Below are positions 19,233 to 29,059 of a stretch of DNA of 64,000 nucleotides, piece by piece. The translations under genes and the position numbers were made by a program. Positions within the stretch are counted from its first letter, which is position 1. Every line of letters begins with the position of its first letter. The notes beneath the pieces are model-generated. The model searched no databases and was not told the origin of the DNA. It saw nothing but the letters and a program-made list of their open reading frames with translations. Origin of the DNA: Fidelibacterota bacterium (GTDB lineage: Bacteria; Fidelibacterota; Marinisomatia; SCGC-AAA003-L08; JACNLC01); assembly GCA_018657495.1 (NCBI GenBank), contig JABHXA010000002.1, positions 255,472 through 319,471 on the forward strand. The letters run 5' to 3'.

Positions 19233-20231
19233 CTAAAAAGATATTCCTAATGTGAATTTATGCACATTGCCAAGATGATTCATCAATTCAAATGCGTAAT
19301 CAATGGTAAGATCAGATATCCCTGAAATAGGATAATTTATTCCCAATCCAACGGTATAATCTTCTTCTCTGTCCTTCATATAGATTCCTTTTGAACCACC
19401 GCGAATAAATACCATTTCGTTTAGTAGGGCGATTTCGATACCAACATTAATATACTCAGTATTATCATTTGGATGGTTTGCATCAATAGCCCACGTAATT
19501 CTGCCAATATTTCCAACTGTTATGTCATCAGAAACACCGACTCGAAGAATAAGCGGTAAATCGAATTTATCTGTATCAATCTCACCGACAACGCTTTCAT
19601 TATCGCCATGCATATTTGGTAACAAATTTATTGGATACAATAAATCAGGACCATCCATTTGCATTTTCGGTCCAAAATTTGAAATGCTTGCTCCCAAACG
19701 AAATCCAAAGGGTGTGTCGAAAAGTGTTCCAACATCCATGGCAATCCCTGAAGCACTCTCATTGGCAATAATTTCCCGCAGGAGCTTCCCATTAAATCCA
19801 ATAGAGAACCTATCCGTTAACCGAGTAGCAAATGTCACCCCGAAAGCCCATGAGGCAGCTTTAAAAGTCTCACCGGTATTCTCATTATCGTATCTGGTAA
19901 TCTCCATTTCACCCATAGTGATTGCAGTCAAGTTAACACCTAAGGTTGTACTTGGAGTCGTTTGTATGACCACTCCTACATAATCGTAACTTATGTCAGC
20001 CAGCCAATTTGTATGGTTGACGAGTAAAGCGTTGCTTTTAAGAGTAGCAATTCCAGCTGGATTCCAATACATTGCCGACGGATCATTTGCTATGCTCGTG
20101 AATGCCCCACCCATACTGACAGCTTTTGCTCCGGCGCCAATTGATAGAAATTTTGCTGCAGTAGTACCCGTTTTATCAACAGGGTATAATGAAGTTGTAA
20201 TAATGAGCAGTATGATTAATTTTTTAAACAT
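19233..20231 (-). CDS. PorV/PorQ-family outer-membrane protein
   Basis: 332 residues with a short signal peptide and the conserved N-terminal motif of the PorV/PorQ (UPF0164) family: AAKFLSIGAGAKAVSMGGAF, then NDPSAMYWNPAGIA. The rest alternates hydrophobic beta strands, as expected of a FadL-like 14-stranded barrel. PorV shuttles type IX secretion substrates in Bacteroidota; close relatives are encoded beside secreted proteins in FCB genomes. It lies 11 nt after the giant secreted protein gene and has a good GGAGT ribosome site. Its neighbours suggest it helps export or anchor the locus's surface proteins, but a general outer-membrane role is possible. Confidence 0.82.
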   Translation of the reverse strand: MFKKLIILLIITTSLYPVDKTGTTAAKFLSIGAGAKAVSMGGAFTSIANDPSAMYWNPAGIATLKSNALLVNHTNWLADISYDYVGVVIQTTPSTTLGVNLTAITMGEMEITRYDNENTGETFKAASWAFGVTFATRLTDRFSIGFNGKLLREIIANESASGIAMDVGTLFDTPFGFRLGASISNFGPKMQMDGPDLLYPINLLPNMHGDNESVVGEIDTDKFDLPLILRVGVSDDITVGNIGRITWAIDANHPNDNTEYINVGIEIALLNEMVFIRGGSKGIYMKDREEDYTVGLGINYPISGISDLTIDYAFELMNHLGNVHKFTLGISF

Positions 20232-20242
20232 TTTAATACTCC

Positions 20243-23200
20243 TTATTTGATAATGGCAAATTTGCCAATATGGGTTCCGATGCCAGGAGCATCAATGTGA
20301 TAAATATAAATTCCATAAGACGCCGAGAGATTATCCTTTGTGAGTAAATCCCAGGCCTCCTGACCGTCGTTCATAACCGATTCATGTTGGAGTGTTCTAA
20401 CCAATTCTCCAGAGATGGTATATATGCGAATAGTGCAATTTTCCGGTAACCGTCTAAACTGTATTTCCCTGTCACCTCTCCCAGTTGTATAAATATTTTG
20501 TCCTTCAAAACCACTAGCACCAAGATAGGGATTTGGCACAACTTTTATGTTCTTAAGGTCAAACTTTGCAAGTTCCTGATCAATATGTGACGGGATTGTA
20601 GTGAACTCATAGACATCTTGAGCCAGGAATGGTTTTTCTATAAATACATAGGCGGTGTCTCCAGCCTGAGGCACATTATATACATGTTGTAAATCCCCCT
20701 CTACCGGGTTTTTCAACCTGAAATACCAGGAAGGTGCCGGGTTTCCTTCACTATCTTCAAAATCCATAAATATAATTGCATCAAAATCAATTTCTGAATT
20801 ACTAAATATTCCATCACCATCTGTCGGTACAAAATCTCCAAACAGGTATGGAATATCAAGCCAGTCCTGTTCATCAATACCAGTTACAGCAATTTTTTTC
20901 TGAACATTGAAGTAAATTGGAGCCCCAGCATAGTAATTTGCATTACAATAGATGGAAGAACCGAAATCCCCACATGGATCGGGATTTGGTGGAAATGGCC
21001 ATGGAGGGTCTGGGAATGGGTGTGCACAAAAACAATCCGATTCAAATTCATCCACATCGCTAAAGATTATTCTGTAATCACTTGGAACCGGTGTACCAAT
21101 AACCCATGGCACATCAAAATTATATATTCTAAGTTCAAAAGAAACCAGACTATCATTATTCCAATATGATGTTTGATCATTAAATGATAGACTATTTACA
21201 TTCTCAAACCTCATTCTGAACCCATCTATAATATCGGAGTCGGTTCCTTCTGGCAAGGGGTTATTATATGTTGAATCAATATAAAATTCTGTATATGGTC
21301 CATCAGGGCCAATTGCAACAGAATCTGCTTGAAAATAATCAAAAGTGGGTTCAACTAAAGTATCCGGGAAAAAAGGATCAGTGATGTCAGAGAGATACCA
21401 ATATTTAGTGGTGAGTGTATCAAAACCAGCTGCCCCTTGAGTATTTAGAAGGGTATCCTGTGTGAAAGTTATTTGGTATCGGTGATTGTCTTCAATCGCC
21501 ATGGGGTCAATTATTTCGTATAATACTCTGCCACTAGATGTCCCCTGCACATGTTCCATCTCTATTCCAGTATCTGCAGATACAAAACCAGCTGCTGGTT
21601 GTGTTGGGGTAATTTCTACGACATTTGGCCCGAGCTCAATTTCTCCAGTGAGTGAGTTTACTCTTAATCGCATTGGTGAGTCACTTGGCAGGATATTGTT
21701 ACTGGTATCACCACCAAAATCATAAGCAACAACAGCATAAAAATATCTTTGACCATTTACCACATTGCTGTCCACATAGGTATGCTGTAGTCCTGTTTCA
21801 TCCCCAAGATAAAATAAAATTCCATTTAAGTCTACTGGATGATAACCGGATATATTATCTATCAAATCCCATTGCGCTTTTTTACCATTCTGAATATATG
21901 GAGAAAAAAATGTGGGATTTCCATCTCCATCAGTGATAGTGTAAGCATCCTTAAATTCAAAATCAGTTGCACGATATATTTTATAGCCCTCAAAATCCTT
22001 TAAAATTTGACCGTTTGTAATATTTTCCATGTATTTATCTTCAGAGTCCTCAGAAGTCTCATCCCAGTACAGCGTAACTTTTCCATCACTGGCCACCGCT
22101 GAAAGAGTTGGTGCCAATGGAGATTTTGCAAATTGATAGTCAAAATCATAAGTAGTCTGGGCGACATTTCGATTTCTGATAGCATCTGCCTCATTATTAC
22201 CAAGGGCAACAGCCATCGCTATTCTTTCGGTCTGTCCTGCTTCTAATGGAAAAAAACTTGAAGTGACGAATAGGTCATAATCACCAGGTGGTTGCCCACC
22301 CTCAGGCGGCTGCCAAAAAGTTCCTGGAGACATATAAAAATACCAAAGCTGGGCGCTGTTATCCACTGGAATTGATCCGGCAGGATCATATCCTACAGCA
22401 GTCAAACCCATTTGATCAGATTCAGATACATCTGTTTTATCAATATTTGGTTCTCCGGGGAATCCAGCAGTTCCAGTACCGGATGTTGGTTTTGAATCAC
22501 CGGCACCAGCGCCCATTCCACCAGAACCATCACCATTAATACCAACATCATTGGTTATATTCCAGTCGCCATCGTTGTCAATGCCATCATCACGGGATTC
22601 ATCAATCATCTCATCAATATTTTCGTCAATACCTTCATCAACGGCTTTGTCCTCATCATTATCTATTCCATCTGCATAAGGTTTGCCAATATCCTCAACG
22701 CCAACGTCATAAAGGATTATACCTGTCCAAACGCCATTTTCATCCAAAACCTTATAGCGATGATAAGGGTCTGTCGAGGCTGCATCAACCATTTCCTCAG
22801 TAACAAGGGGTGAGTCAAGCTCCGCACCAAATCCGAATGGATATTCCTCTGCGTATGGACTTTCCGGATCAGCATTATTATCGATTCCATCCGCAAATTT
22901 CATCCCAATTTGATTTTCATTTAAAGCAATCAGGTGAACGATTCCCTGTTGAAAGTCATCGTCTTCAGGATTTTGAGGCCATCGAGACCACTGGTCATCT
23001 TCCGACTGTGAAAACATATCAGTGGTAATTACAGGACTTCCTTCTTCACCATTGTCATTGTCATCAATTCGGTTGGCAAATGAGACACCTTCCTGAGCTC
23101 CGAATGCGATATGAGTGTTATTCTCATCAATGAGTCCATTATGGTTATTATCAATGGCATCCCCAAGAATTTCCCCAACAAGATATTCTTCCAAAATTAT

Positions 23201-24166
23201 CGGACCACCAGTTTCTCCATCGCCATCATTATCAATCCTGTCAGTATTATTTCCAGGCGTTTCAATAAATGAGGTTGCAGCAACCCCAACAGGATCAGAG
23301 CCAAAGGCAGCATTACCAATCCCGTCACTATCCATAGACCAAGCTACATCTTCCATGAGATCAAAATCAGGGGTATCATCCATTGTGTCACCGTCACCAC
23401 CAACCATGTCAGCAAGCCACAGTGAAAATGAAACTTTTTGAAGATCCTTAGTACCGTCATTTTTTACTTCATGTAGAATAAAAACGACATCTTCGATGAG
23501 TATCTGTTTCCATTCCATAATACGCACACCCGTCTGAAGACCGGCTCCTTTGCGTCCATAGTCCGTTGTATCCGGGTAATATGTGGATCCAACATTGAAA
23601 TTCCTGTCATCAGAAACCTTGTAATATATTTCCTGTTCAGCATTAAATTGATTTTTACCAAAGTATCCATTCCATGAACCTGACCATCCAGGGTCAAATT
23701 CGTCATTCATTTTATCGGGCCAGGTGGGAGGCCATGATTCATAGTCATCACTTATAGCAATTTTTAATGAATTTGGATTTAGATAACCTGGTACAGGCTC
23801 CCATGCTTTTGTATTACCAGCCTGATCGGCTCTAAAAGTGATTGTTACTAGCGGTAACTGTTCACCGTCTTCCGTAAGAACCTCTGCACCCACCGATAAT
23901 GCTGTCATAGCTATATAATGCTTGCCTGAGTTCACCGGCCATTCATAAGGTATTTCACCTGGGTTGGCACCAGTTCTCCCGGTTATGCCATAATTAAAAA
24001 TACTGGTTCGTACTTTGTTAACATCTTCATTTGTTGCCCGTCTGTAATTCGGGTCACCTCGTTCAGTTGACGGTATATGCTCACCATTTGTATCCTGGGG
24101 TATGATCATCGATGTTAATAAAACTATAATTAATCCATAAATCATTTTCATTATATTTTTTACCAT
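20243..24166 (-). CDS. Giant secreted Asp-rich protein with FN3-like domain and C-terminal sorting domain
   Basis: 1307 residues with a signal peptide. Residues ~330-620 carry many Asp/Asn-rich calcium-loop-like segments (DRIDNDGDGETGGP, DAIDNNHNGLIDENN, GIDNDEDKAVDEGI). A fibronectin-III-like segment follows (~690-800, KVTLYWDETSED...FEGYKIYRA). The C-terminus (~1215-1307) is a FlgD-like/type IX sorting domain (VVPNPYLGASGF ... GIYIYHIDAPG). No enzyme domain is recognised. The gene overlaps the end of the TonB receptor gene by 7 nt and precedes the PorV-like gene, so it is probably the surface partner of the receptor; no SusD homologue is visible anywhere in the locus. The ATG start has no clear ribosome site and may rely on coupling; in-frame ATGs at 24151 and 24145 are alternatives. 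Confidence 0.75.
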   Translation of the reverse strand: MVKNIMKMIYGLIIVLLTSMIIPQDTNGEHIPSTERGDPNYRRATNEDVNKVRTSIFNYGITGRTGANPGEIPYEWPVNSGKHYIAMTALSVGAEVLTEDGEQLPLVTITFRADQAGNTKAWEPVPGYLNPNSLKIAISDDYESWPPTWPDKMNDEFDPGWSGSWNGYFGKNQFNAEQEIYYKVSDDRNFNVGSTYYPDTTDYGRKGAGLQTGVRIMEWKQILIEDVVFILHEVKNDGTKDLQKVSFSLWLADMVGGDGDTMDDTPDFDLMEDVAWSMDSDGIGNAAFGSDPVGVAATSFIETPGNNTDRIDNDGDGETGGPIILEEYLVGEILGDAIDNNHNGLIDENNTHIAFGAQEGVSFANRIDDNDNGEEGSPVITTDMFSQSEDDQWSRWPQNPEDDDFQQGIVHLIALNENQIGMKFADGIDNNADPESPYAEEYPFGFGAELDSPLVTEEMVDAASTDPYHRYKVLDENGVWTGIILYDVGVEDIGKPYADGIDNDEDKAVDEGIDENIDEMIDESRDDGIDNDGDWNITNDVGINGDGSGGMGAGAGDSKPTSGTGTAGFPGEPNIDKTDVSESDQMGLTAVGYDPAGSIPVDNSAQLWYFYMSPGTFWQPPEGGQPPGDYDLFVTSSFFPLEAGQTERIAMAVALGNNEADAIRNRNVAQTTYDFDYQFAKSPLAPTLSAVASDGKVTLYWDETSEDSEDKYMENITNGQILKDFEGYKIYRATDFEFKDAYTITDGDGNPTFFSPYIQNGKKAQWDLIDNISGYHPVDLNGILFYLGDETGLQHTYVDSNVVNGQRYFYAVVAYDFGGDTSNNILPSDSPMRLRVNSLTGEIELGPNVVEITPTQPAAGFVSADTGIEMEHVQGTSSGRVLYEIIDPMAIEDNHRYQITFTQDTLLNTQGAAGFDTLTTKYWYLSDITDPFFPDTLVEPTFDYFQADSVAIGPDGPYTEFYIDSTYNNPLPEGTDSDIIDGFRMRFENVNSLSFNDQTSYWNNDSLVSFELRIYNFDVPWVIGTPVPSDYRIIFSDVDEFESDCFCAHPFPDPPWPFPPNPDPCGDFGSSIYCNANYYAGAPIYFNVQKKIAVTGIDEQDWLDIPYLFGDFVPTDGDGIFSNSEIDFDAIIFMDFEDSEGNPAPSWYFRLKNPVEGDLQHVYNVPQAGDTAYVFIEKPFLAQDVYEFTTIPSHIDQELAKFDLKNIKVVPNPYLGASGFEGQNIYTTGRGDREIQFRRLPENCTIRIYTISGELVRTLQHESVMNDGQEAWDLLTKDNLSASYGIYIYHIDAPGIGTHIGKFAIIK

Positions 24167-27100
24167 TGTAATTCAAATCCTATTTGTATATTCCTGGGTG
24201 ATGAATACCACTCCGGTCTACTAAAATATTCTGCAATTGTATTTGGCCTGAGAGGTTCTGTGTGAATATCTGCAATGGCTTGTGCTTGATTTTCACCGAG
24301 AGTTCTATTTGTCCTGCCGGTATCCGACCATATAGTAATTTCGTTCCTGCGGTCGAACAAATTGTATATGTTTACATAAACTTTACCATGCCTGCCATTT
24401 GGTAAAGAGAGTGTTTTAAATAACTTCATATCAAAATTCAGCGTCGGCTGTTTCCGACGGCTATTGTTTGATAATAAAGTGGAAATTGTTTGACCTGATG
24501 TTTGAGCGTACTGCAGGTCAGGTGTGTATGGGTAACCACTGCCGAATTGTACAAGAAGATCCATTCCGTATCCTTCATAACCAAAATAAATATCACCGTT
24601 CAATGTCTGCGATTGATCCCAGTCAAGTGGAACAATAAATCTGGCAGGTTCAGCATTATCCAATCTTGCACCATATTCTGCACTGGGATCAGAATTGGAT
24701 CCCTCGGCCACCTGGTAGGTATAATCTATATGCCAGCTGTGATAGTCACTGAATCGTTTATCAAATGACAGAATTATACCTCTCACATTTGAATAATCCT
24801 TATTAACAAATGTATAGTAGGATGCGCCGCCAGCAAGATCATTTGGAATTCCAGATGCCACCCAATCACGAACATCCCGGTAATATCCGGTGACTTCCAT
24901 TTTTATCTGACTTGAAATTTCCTGTTGCAGACCTAGTTCATAACTCACAGTTTTTTGAGGTTCGAGATCAGGATTTCCAAAAACACCAAATTGCCCGCTG
25001 GCATCAGACATCTTATAACCAGAATCCTGATATAATAACTCAAATTGAGGTATTTGGAAAAAATAACCATAACTGAAGTGGATGACTCCTCTATCCGATA
25101 TTGGATATGCGATCCCTAGTCGCGGGCTGATTAAACTTTTCTTTTTGGTCTTTTTATAAAAACCTTTTTCATTCCTTAGATCAGGCTGATCGGTATATCC
25201 ACCAAAATCAGCATAGGTATAATATGTGGTATCAGAACCATCAATACTTACGACATAATGCGAGGTATCTCCCCAGTTGGTATTAAATAATTCATCGAAC
25301 CTTCCATCAACTATCAGGGAATCCAATCGAGGATTTCTCGGGTTAAACCAATAAGGCTCGTGGATATTGGTAGGAACCCATGAATTTGGATCAAACCAGT
25401 CATAGCGTATTCCAATATTGATAATCATATCACCGTATTCGATTTTATCCTGAAGGAATGCCGAAAATTCTTTTGGTTCTTCTTTATAATAGGTCCTGTT
25501 CGGATGGAATTTCTCCACCCATGAAGGAAGATCATTCGGTAAATCAATATCAAAAATTTCTTCTATTATTGATGGTACATCAATCAATTCAGGAATAAAG
25601 GGCGTGAATACCTGGTCACCCTGATTTTCATCTAATAATGAATAGCTATCTAATTCAAGGCTATGTTCCTGATAGTCAACTCCAGCTTTAATCAGATTAA
25701 ATTTATTTACCTGTGAGGTTATCTCAAATTTATATTGAGTACTCATAGTTTCCCTGAAAAACCGGTCTGTAGCCACACCCCATCTTCCAAAAGAATATTC
25801 TGGCCAGTAATCTATCTGGTAGGTTTCGCCCCATTCATCAATTACACTTTGGGGAACCTCCCCCTGTTCCTGGGCCCAGTAAAGACTGTCGGGTGTGGAA
25901 TATCTTGGATCATGAGGATCTTCAAATAAATATGATTCATATTTTTTCTCAACTTTTGTAATATGAAGATCCATGAAAGTTCTGGCCGACAATGAGTGAG
26001 AAATACTAACCCCAATAAACTTTCCATCTTGGTAACTGGTACTTCTGCCTTCTTGGGTCATAATTCTGTCACGATCATAATCCTGATATTCTTCATGGCT
26101 GAAAATAGTATTCAACCTGAGTTTAGTCATTGGCGTGAATCTCAGTGTTATTTTATTTTGCGCAGACCATTTCTCCCTCCAGTTCATTGCCCTAAATTTC
26201 GGTGTTTTTAGTGTTTCCTCTTCATCCCAAGTGCCATTGCCCTGATCCTGGAAAGCTTCTCCAAATTCGTACATCCCGTTACCGAGATCTTCAAATTGTT
26301 CATTTTGATCATAAATACCATTACCAGTATCAATATAAGGTTCCCCAGGACTCCAAATGCCATTCCCCTCATCTATAAATATTTCACCCTCGGTATAAAG
26401 AGTATCATTATTAGCATCCCAGAAGGCCTCTCCATCGTTCCAGTATCCATTTCCATTATCAGTAAAATCTTCACCTATATCGTAAACACCGTTGCCAAGA
26501 TCTGTAAAATATTCTCCGCCATCGTAAATTCCATTACCGTGGTCCACATATTCTTCACCTTCATCCCATATACCGTTCCTGCCATTACTATTTGTATCCC
26601 AGAGGAATTCGTTATTGTCCCACTGACCATTTGGGTTTGCATCAATAAAGTCTTCACCTGGATCCCATTGACCATTTGATTCATCAATATAAATCTCACC
26701 TGAATCGTATACTCCATTGCCATTCTGATCCCAATATTCTTCATTTATGTCCCATATGCCATTACCGAGATCAGTAAAAGATTCACCTGGATCCCATATG
26801 GCATTTCCGGTATCAATATATTCTTCAGCCAGCTCGCGGTATCCATTACCATTCAAATCATGAAATATTGTATCGCCATACATTGTGAAGGTATTCACTC
26901 CTCCCAACCAGCCATCAGAGCTGTAATAACGTCCAGAGCTGTAGAATGAAAGAAAATCGCCAAGAGTTGGAACAGGACCACTAATATTCATTTCGTAGTT
27001 TTTGTCAGTAGAAGGATTATAAGAATCAACATTCCTGAAAATTTTATCTTTTGTATAATGATCACCGAAAAAGCCTTTTAAACCGAGCTTAAATTCATGG

Positions 27101-27786
27101 CCACCATCTTTTGTCACTAGATTTATTATGCCTGACATGGCACGTCCATATTCGGCATTAAAGGTACCGCTGATAACCTGCAATTCCTGGATATTATTAT
27201 TTTCAATAGGAACAGAAATCGCTCCGTCATATACATCTGTCATTGATACTCCATCTACCATATACATAACTTCAGAAGTACGACCACCCCTGATGTGAAT
27301 TCCACCCCCGGCATCGACAGTCACACCTCCCTGCAGTTTTATGACATCAGAAATATCAGTAACTGGTAAAACTTCCAGATCAGAAGCTGTCACCCTGGCT
27401 TCAGAATTTGTTACATCAAACTGTATAATTTTTGCAGATGCCACCACTGTCACTTCAGAACCAATTATTGCCTGTACATTTAATTCAAAACTCACTTTAG
27501 TAGTTTTATCTACAGCGATAAAAATACCAGTAATAGTCATTGGCTCATAGCCAATCATCATCGCTCTTACAAAAATGGTACCTGGAGGGATATTTAGTAT
27601 AGTATAATCCCCGTTGAGATCCGTCGCCGTCCCCATCTCTGACTGCTCAATGAGCACATTGGCGCCTATAAGGGGGTCGCCAGAGCGGGCATCAATGATT
27701 TTTCCGGAGATTTTTCCTGTTGTTCCAGATATTAAGAAATGCATCATTAATAACAGAAATATTAATCTTGACATTTTCATATTCAT
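24160..27786 (-). CDS. TonB-dependent outer-membrane receptor with NGxWDxGE repeat insertion
   Basis: 1208 residues. After the signal peptide comes a carboxypeptidase-regulatory-like domain (~25-115, GKISGKIIDARSGDPLIGAN), then a plug (~120-260, IHIRGGRTSEVMYMVDGVSM, FNAEYGRAMSGIINLVTKDG), then a beta barrel ending in FELQW. An Asp-rich insertion of about 15 tandem units lies at residues ~302-529, in what should be an extracellular loop or domain. The architecture is SusC-like, and the genes around it point to uptake of alpha-glucan oligosaccharides. GAGG overlapping the upstream stop is 2 nt from the first ATG (27786) but 8 nt from an in-frame ATG at 27780, which may be the true start. The next gene overlaps its 3' end. 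Confidence 0.88.
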   Translation of the reverse strand: MNMKMSRLIFLLLMMHFLISGTTGKISGKIIDARSGDPLIGANVLIEQSEMGTATDLNGDYTILNIPPGTIFVRAMMIGYEPMTITGIFIAVDKTTKVSFELNVQAIIGSEVTVVASAKIIQFDVTNSEARVTASDLEVLPVTDISDVIKLQGGVTVDAGGGIHIRGGRTSEVMYMVDGVSMTDVYDGAISVPIENNNIQELQVISGTFNAEYGRAMSGIINLVTKDGGHEFKLGLKGFFGDHYTKDKIFRNVDSYNPSTDKNYEMNISGPVPTLGDFLSFYSSGRYYSSDGWLGGVNTFTMYGDTIFHDLNGNGYRELAEEYIDTGNAIWDPGESFTDLGNGIWDINEEYWDQNGNGVYDSGEIYIDESNGQWDPGEDFIDANPNGQWDNNEFLWDTNSNGRNGIWDEGEEYVDHGNGIYDGGEYFTDLGNGVYDIGEDFTDNGNGYWNDGEAFWDANNDTLYTEGEIFIDEGNGIWSPGEPYIDTGNGIYDQNEQFEDLGNGMYEFGEAFQDQGNGTWDEEETLKTPKFRAMNWREKWSAQNKITLRFTPMTKLRLNTIFSHEEYQDYDRDRIMTQEGRSTSYQDGKFIGVSISHSLSARTFMDLHITKVEKKYESYLFEDPHDPRYSTPDSLYWAQEQGEVPQSVIDEWGETYQIDYWPEYSFGRWGVATDRFFRETMSTQYKFEITSQVNKFNLIKAGVDYQEHSLELDSYSLLDENQGDQVFTPFIPELIDVPSIIEEIFDIDLPNDLPSWVEKFHPNRTYYKEEPKEFSAFLQDKIEYGDMIINIGIRYDWFDPNSWVPTNIHEPYWFNPRNPRLDSLIVDGRFDELFNTNWGDTSHYVVSIDGSDTTYYTYADFGGYTDQPDLRNEKGFYKKTKKKSLISPRLGIAYPISDRGVIHFSYGYFFQIPQFELLYQDSGYKMSDASGQFGVFGNPDLEPQKTVSYELGLQQEISSQIKMEVTGYYRDVRDWVASGIPNDLAGGASYYTFVNKDYSNVRGIILSFDKRFSDYHSWHIDYTYQVAEGSNSDPSAEYGARLDNAEPARFIVPLDWDQSQTLNGDIYFGYEGYGMDLLVQFGSGYPYTPDLQYAQTSGQTISTLLSNNSRRKQPTLNFDMKLFKTLSLPNGRHGKVYVNIYNLFDRRNEITIWSDTGRTNRTLGENQAQAIADIHTEPLRPNTIAEYFSRPEWYSSPRNIQIGFELQW
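26208..26880 (-). repeat. Tandem Asp-rich NGxWDxGE repeats inside the TonB receptor gene
   Basis: About 15 units of 13-17 codons encode variations on D-x-G-N-G-I-W-D-x-G-E-x-F-x, for example DLGNGVYDIGEDFT and DHGNGIYDGGEYFT. The DNA copies are diverged, so this is an old protein repeat rather than a recent slippage array. The D-x-N/G-x-G spacing is like calcium-binding loops of EF-hand, dockerin or thrombospondin-3 type. A related unit occurs in MalG (residues ~48-82). Confidence 0.8.
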
Positions 27787-27790
27787 TACC

Positions 27791-29059
27791 TCATAAGATA
27801 AAAGACTTTAATAAATCCCTGTCAATCGAAGCTTCAGCCTCCGATCGCAATATTTTAATAAAAGCAAAATAAGCTGACCTGGATTCGTTTAAGTCTTCCG
27901 GATTATCAAGGTCGTTATTTATTTGATCTATTAATAACCGAATGACCCGTCGGTTCTCAGCTTCATTTATAGTTTGCTCAACATCTTGATCATTTCGCCA
28001 ATTGGCATTCTCGATCCGCTTAAATAATTCTTTTCTAACACATAATCCTGACAGCATCATATAAAGATCGTCAGGACTTTGAACCTGCATCCGCTGATTT
28101 TCAGTAGTGGCCTTAAGTGCCTGGAGGATTTCATCAAAATTCCAGGAAAAAGTTGCTGTATCAATATGAATATTTCTCAGGTCAGAATCCTGACTCACAG
28201 AATTGCTGATAATATCGGCAAACATTGAAAATAATAATTCTAAGTCATCCGAAGATATTTCAAGAGATAATTGACTGTGAATTGTACTCGTATATTCTTT
28301 GACTTCATCCTTTAGCATTCTTTGTCTCAAAATGATTTCAATGTCTTCCCGATGAACCTGGTAGTCATATTCTGTAATAATAGGTTCATATACTCTTTCA
28401 ATTACCTGGATAATACTAAATCCATTTTGAGTTTTTACCGGATTTGAAATTTCGCCATCCTTTAAGGCATAAGCTACTTCTTCAAATGCAGGGTCCATTT
28501 CATTAAATGTAAAAAAACCAAGATCACCGCCATTTCCGGCCAGTTGAGGATCCTGGAATATTTCAGCTGCGAGCTCATTGAAAGATTTACCCCTATTGAG
28601 CTTCCGCTTTAGTTCCTCAGCACCTTCGATAGTTGGACTGTATAAATGCCGAGCATGAATCTGCACTTTAGTTCGACGGAATGCTTCACGGGTGTCTTCG
28701 ATTGACACCTCAAATGGACTATCAATCTCCCGAAGATAAAATTCGTTCAATAGAGTCTGCAATCTAACGGATTTGAGCTTTTGGGAAATATATGGTCTGT
28801 TTCGAAATCCGCTAATATCGGCATGGTGAAGCAAGTACAAACGATCGATCTCGCTATTTAGCAATCCTGCTCTAAAATTGAGGTTATCCTCCACACCGGT
28901 AAATCTGAGAAAGTCATTATAATTATTGATAAATGAATCAAGAGAAATTTCACCGAATTCGGTGGTAACTATATTAATAGAAGAATTAGCCTGCTCATTG
29001 CTGGAGCAGCCAAAAAGCAATAGAAAAATCGCTGCGTGTTTAATTCTTAACGTATACAA
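27791..29059 (-). CDS. PpiC-type peptidyl-prolyl isomerase/chaperone lipoprotein
   Basis: About 422 residues from a TTG at 29059; the N-terminus then reads as a lipoprotein signal (IKHAAIFLLLFGCSS, lipobox LFGC). An ATG at 29143 is in frame but would overlap the upstream GH13 gene by 104 nt and put extra sequence before the signal peptide, so I prefer 29059 (20-nt overlap). The middle carries a parvulin/PpiC rotamase domain (~150-255): VQIHARHLY, FNELAAEIFQDPQLAGNGGDL and GEISNPVKTQNGFSIIQVIE, with a SurA-like arrangement of flanking helices. It should act in the periplasm, possibly folding the outer-membrane receptor encoded 4 nt downstream. The substrate is inferred from position only. Confidence 0.8.
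   Translation of the reverse strand: MYTLRIKHAAIFLLLFGCSSNEQANSSINIVTTEFGEISLDSFINNYNDFLRFTGVEDNLNFRAGLLNSEIDRLYLLHHADISGFRNRPYISQKLKSVRLQTLLNEFYLREIDSPFEVSIEDTREAFRRTKVQIHARHLYSPTIEGAEELKRKLNRGKSFNELAAEIFQDPQLAGNGGDLGFFTFNEMDPAFEEVAYALKDGEISNPVKTQNGFSIIQVIERVYEPIITEYDYQVHREDIEIILRQRMLKDEVKEYTSTIHSQLSLEISSDDLELLFSMFADIISNSVSQDSDLRNIHIDTATFSWNFDEILQALKATTENQRMQVQSPDDLYMMLSGLCVRKELFKRIENANWRNDQDVEQTINEAENRRVIRLLIDQINNDLDNPEDLNESRSAYFAFIKILRSEAEASIDRDLLKSFIL

Noticed and set aside
23115..23441. 108-codon plus-strand frame antisense to the giant secreted protein gene
   Set aside because: The Ser/Pro-rich translation is the complement of Asp/Gly-rich codons; no start signal or family.
26208..26880. 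Regular repeats that could be mistaken for a CRISPR array
   Set aside because: The units are contiguous, in frame, diverged at DNA level and conserved at protein level; there are no identical repeats with unique spacers.
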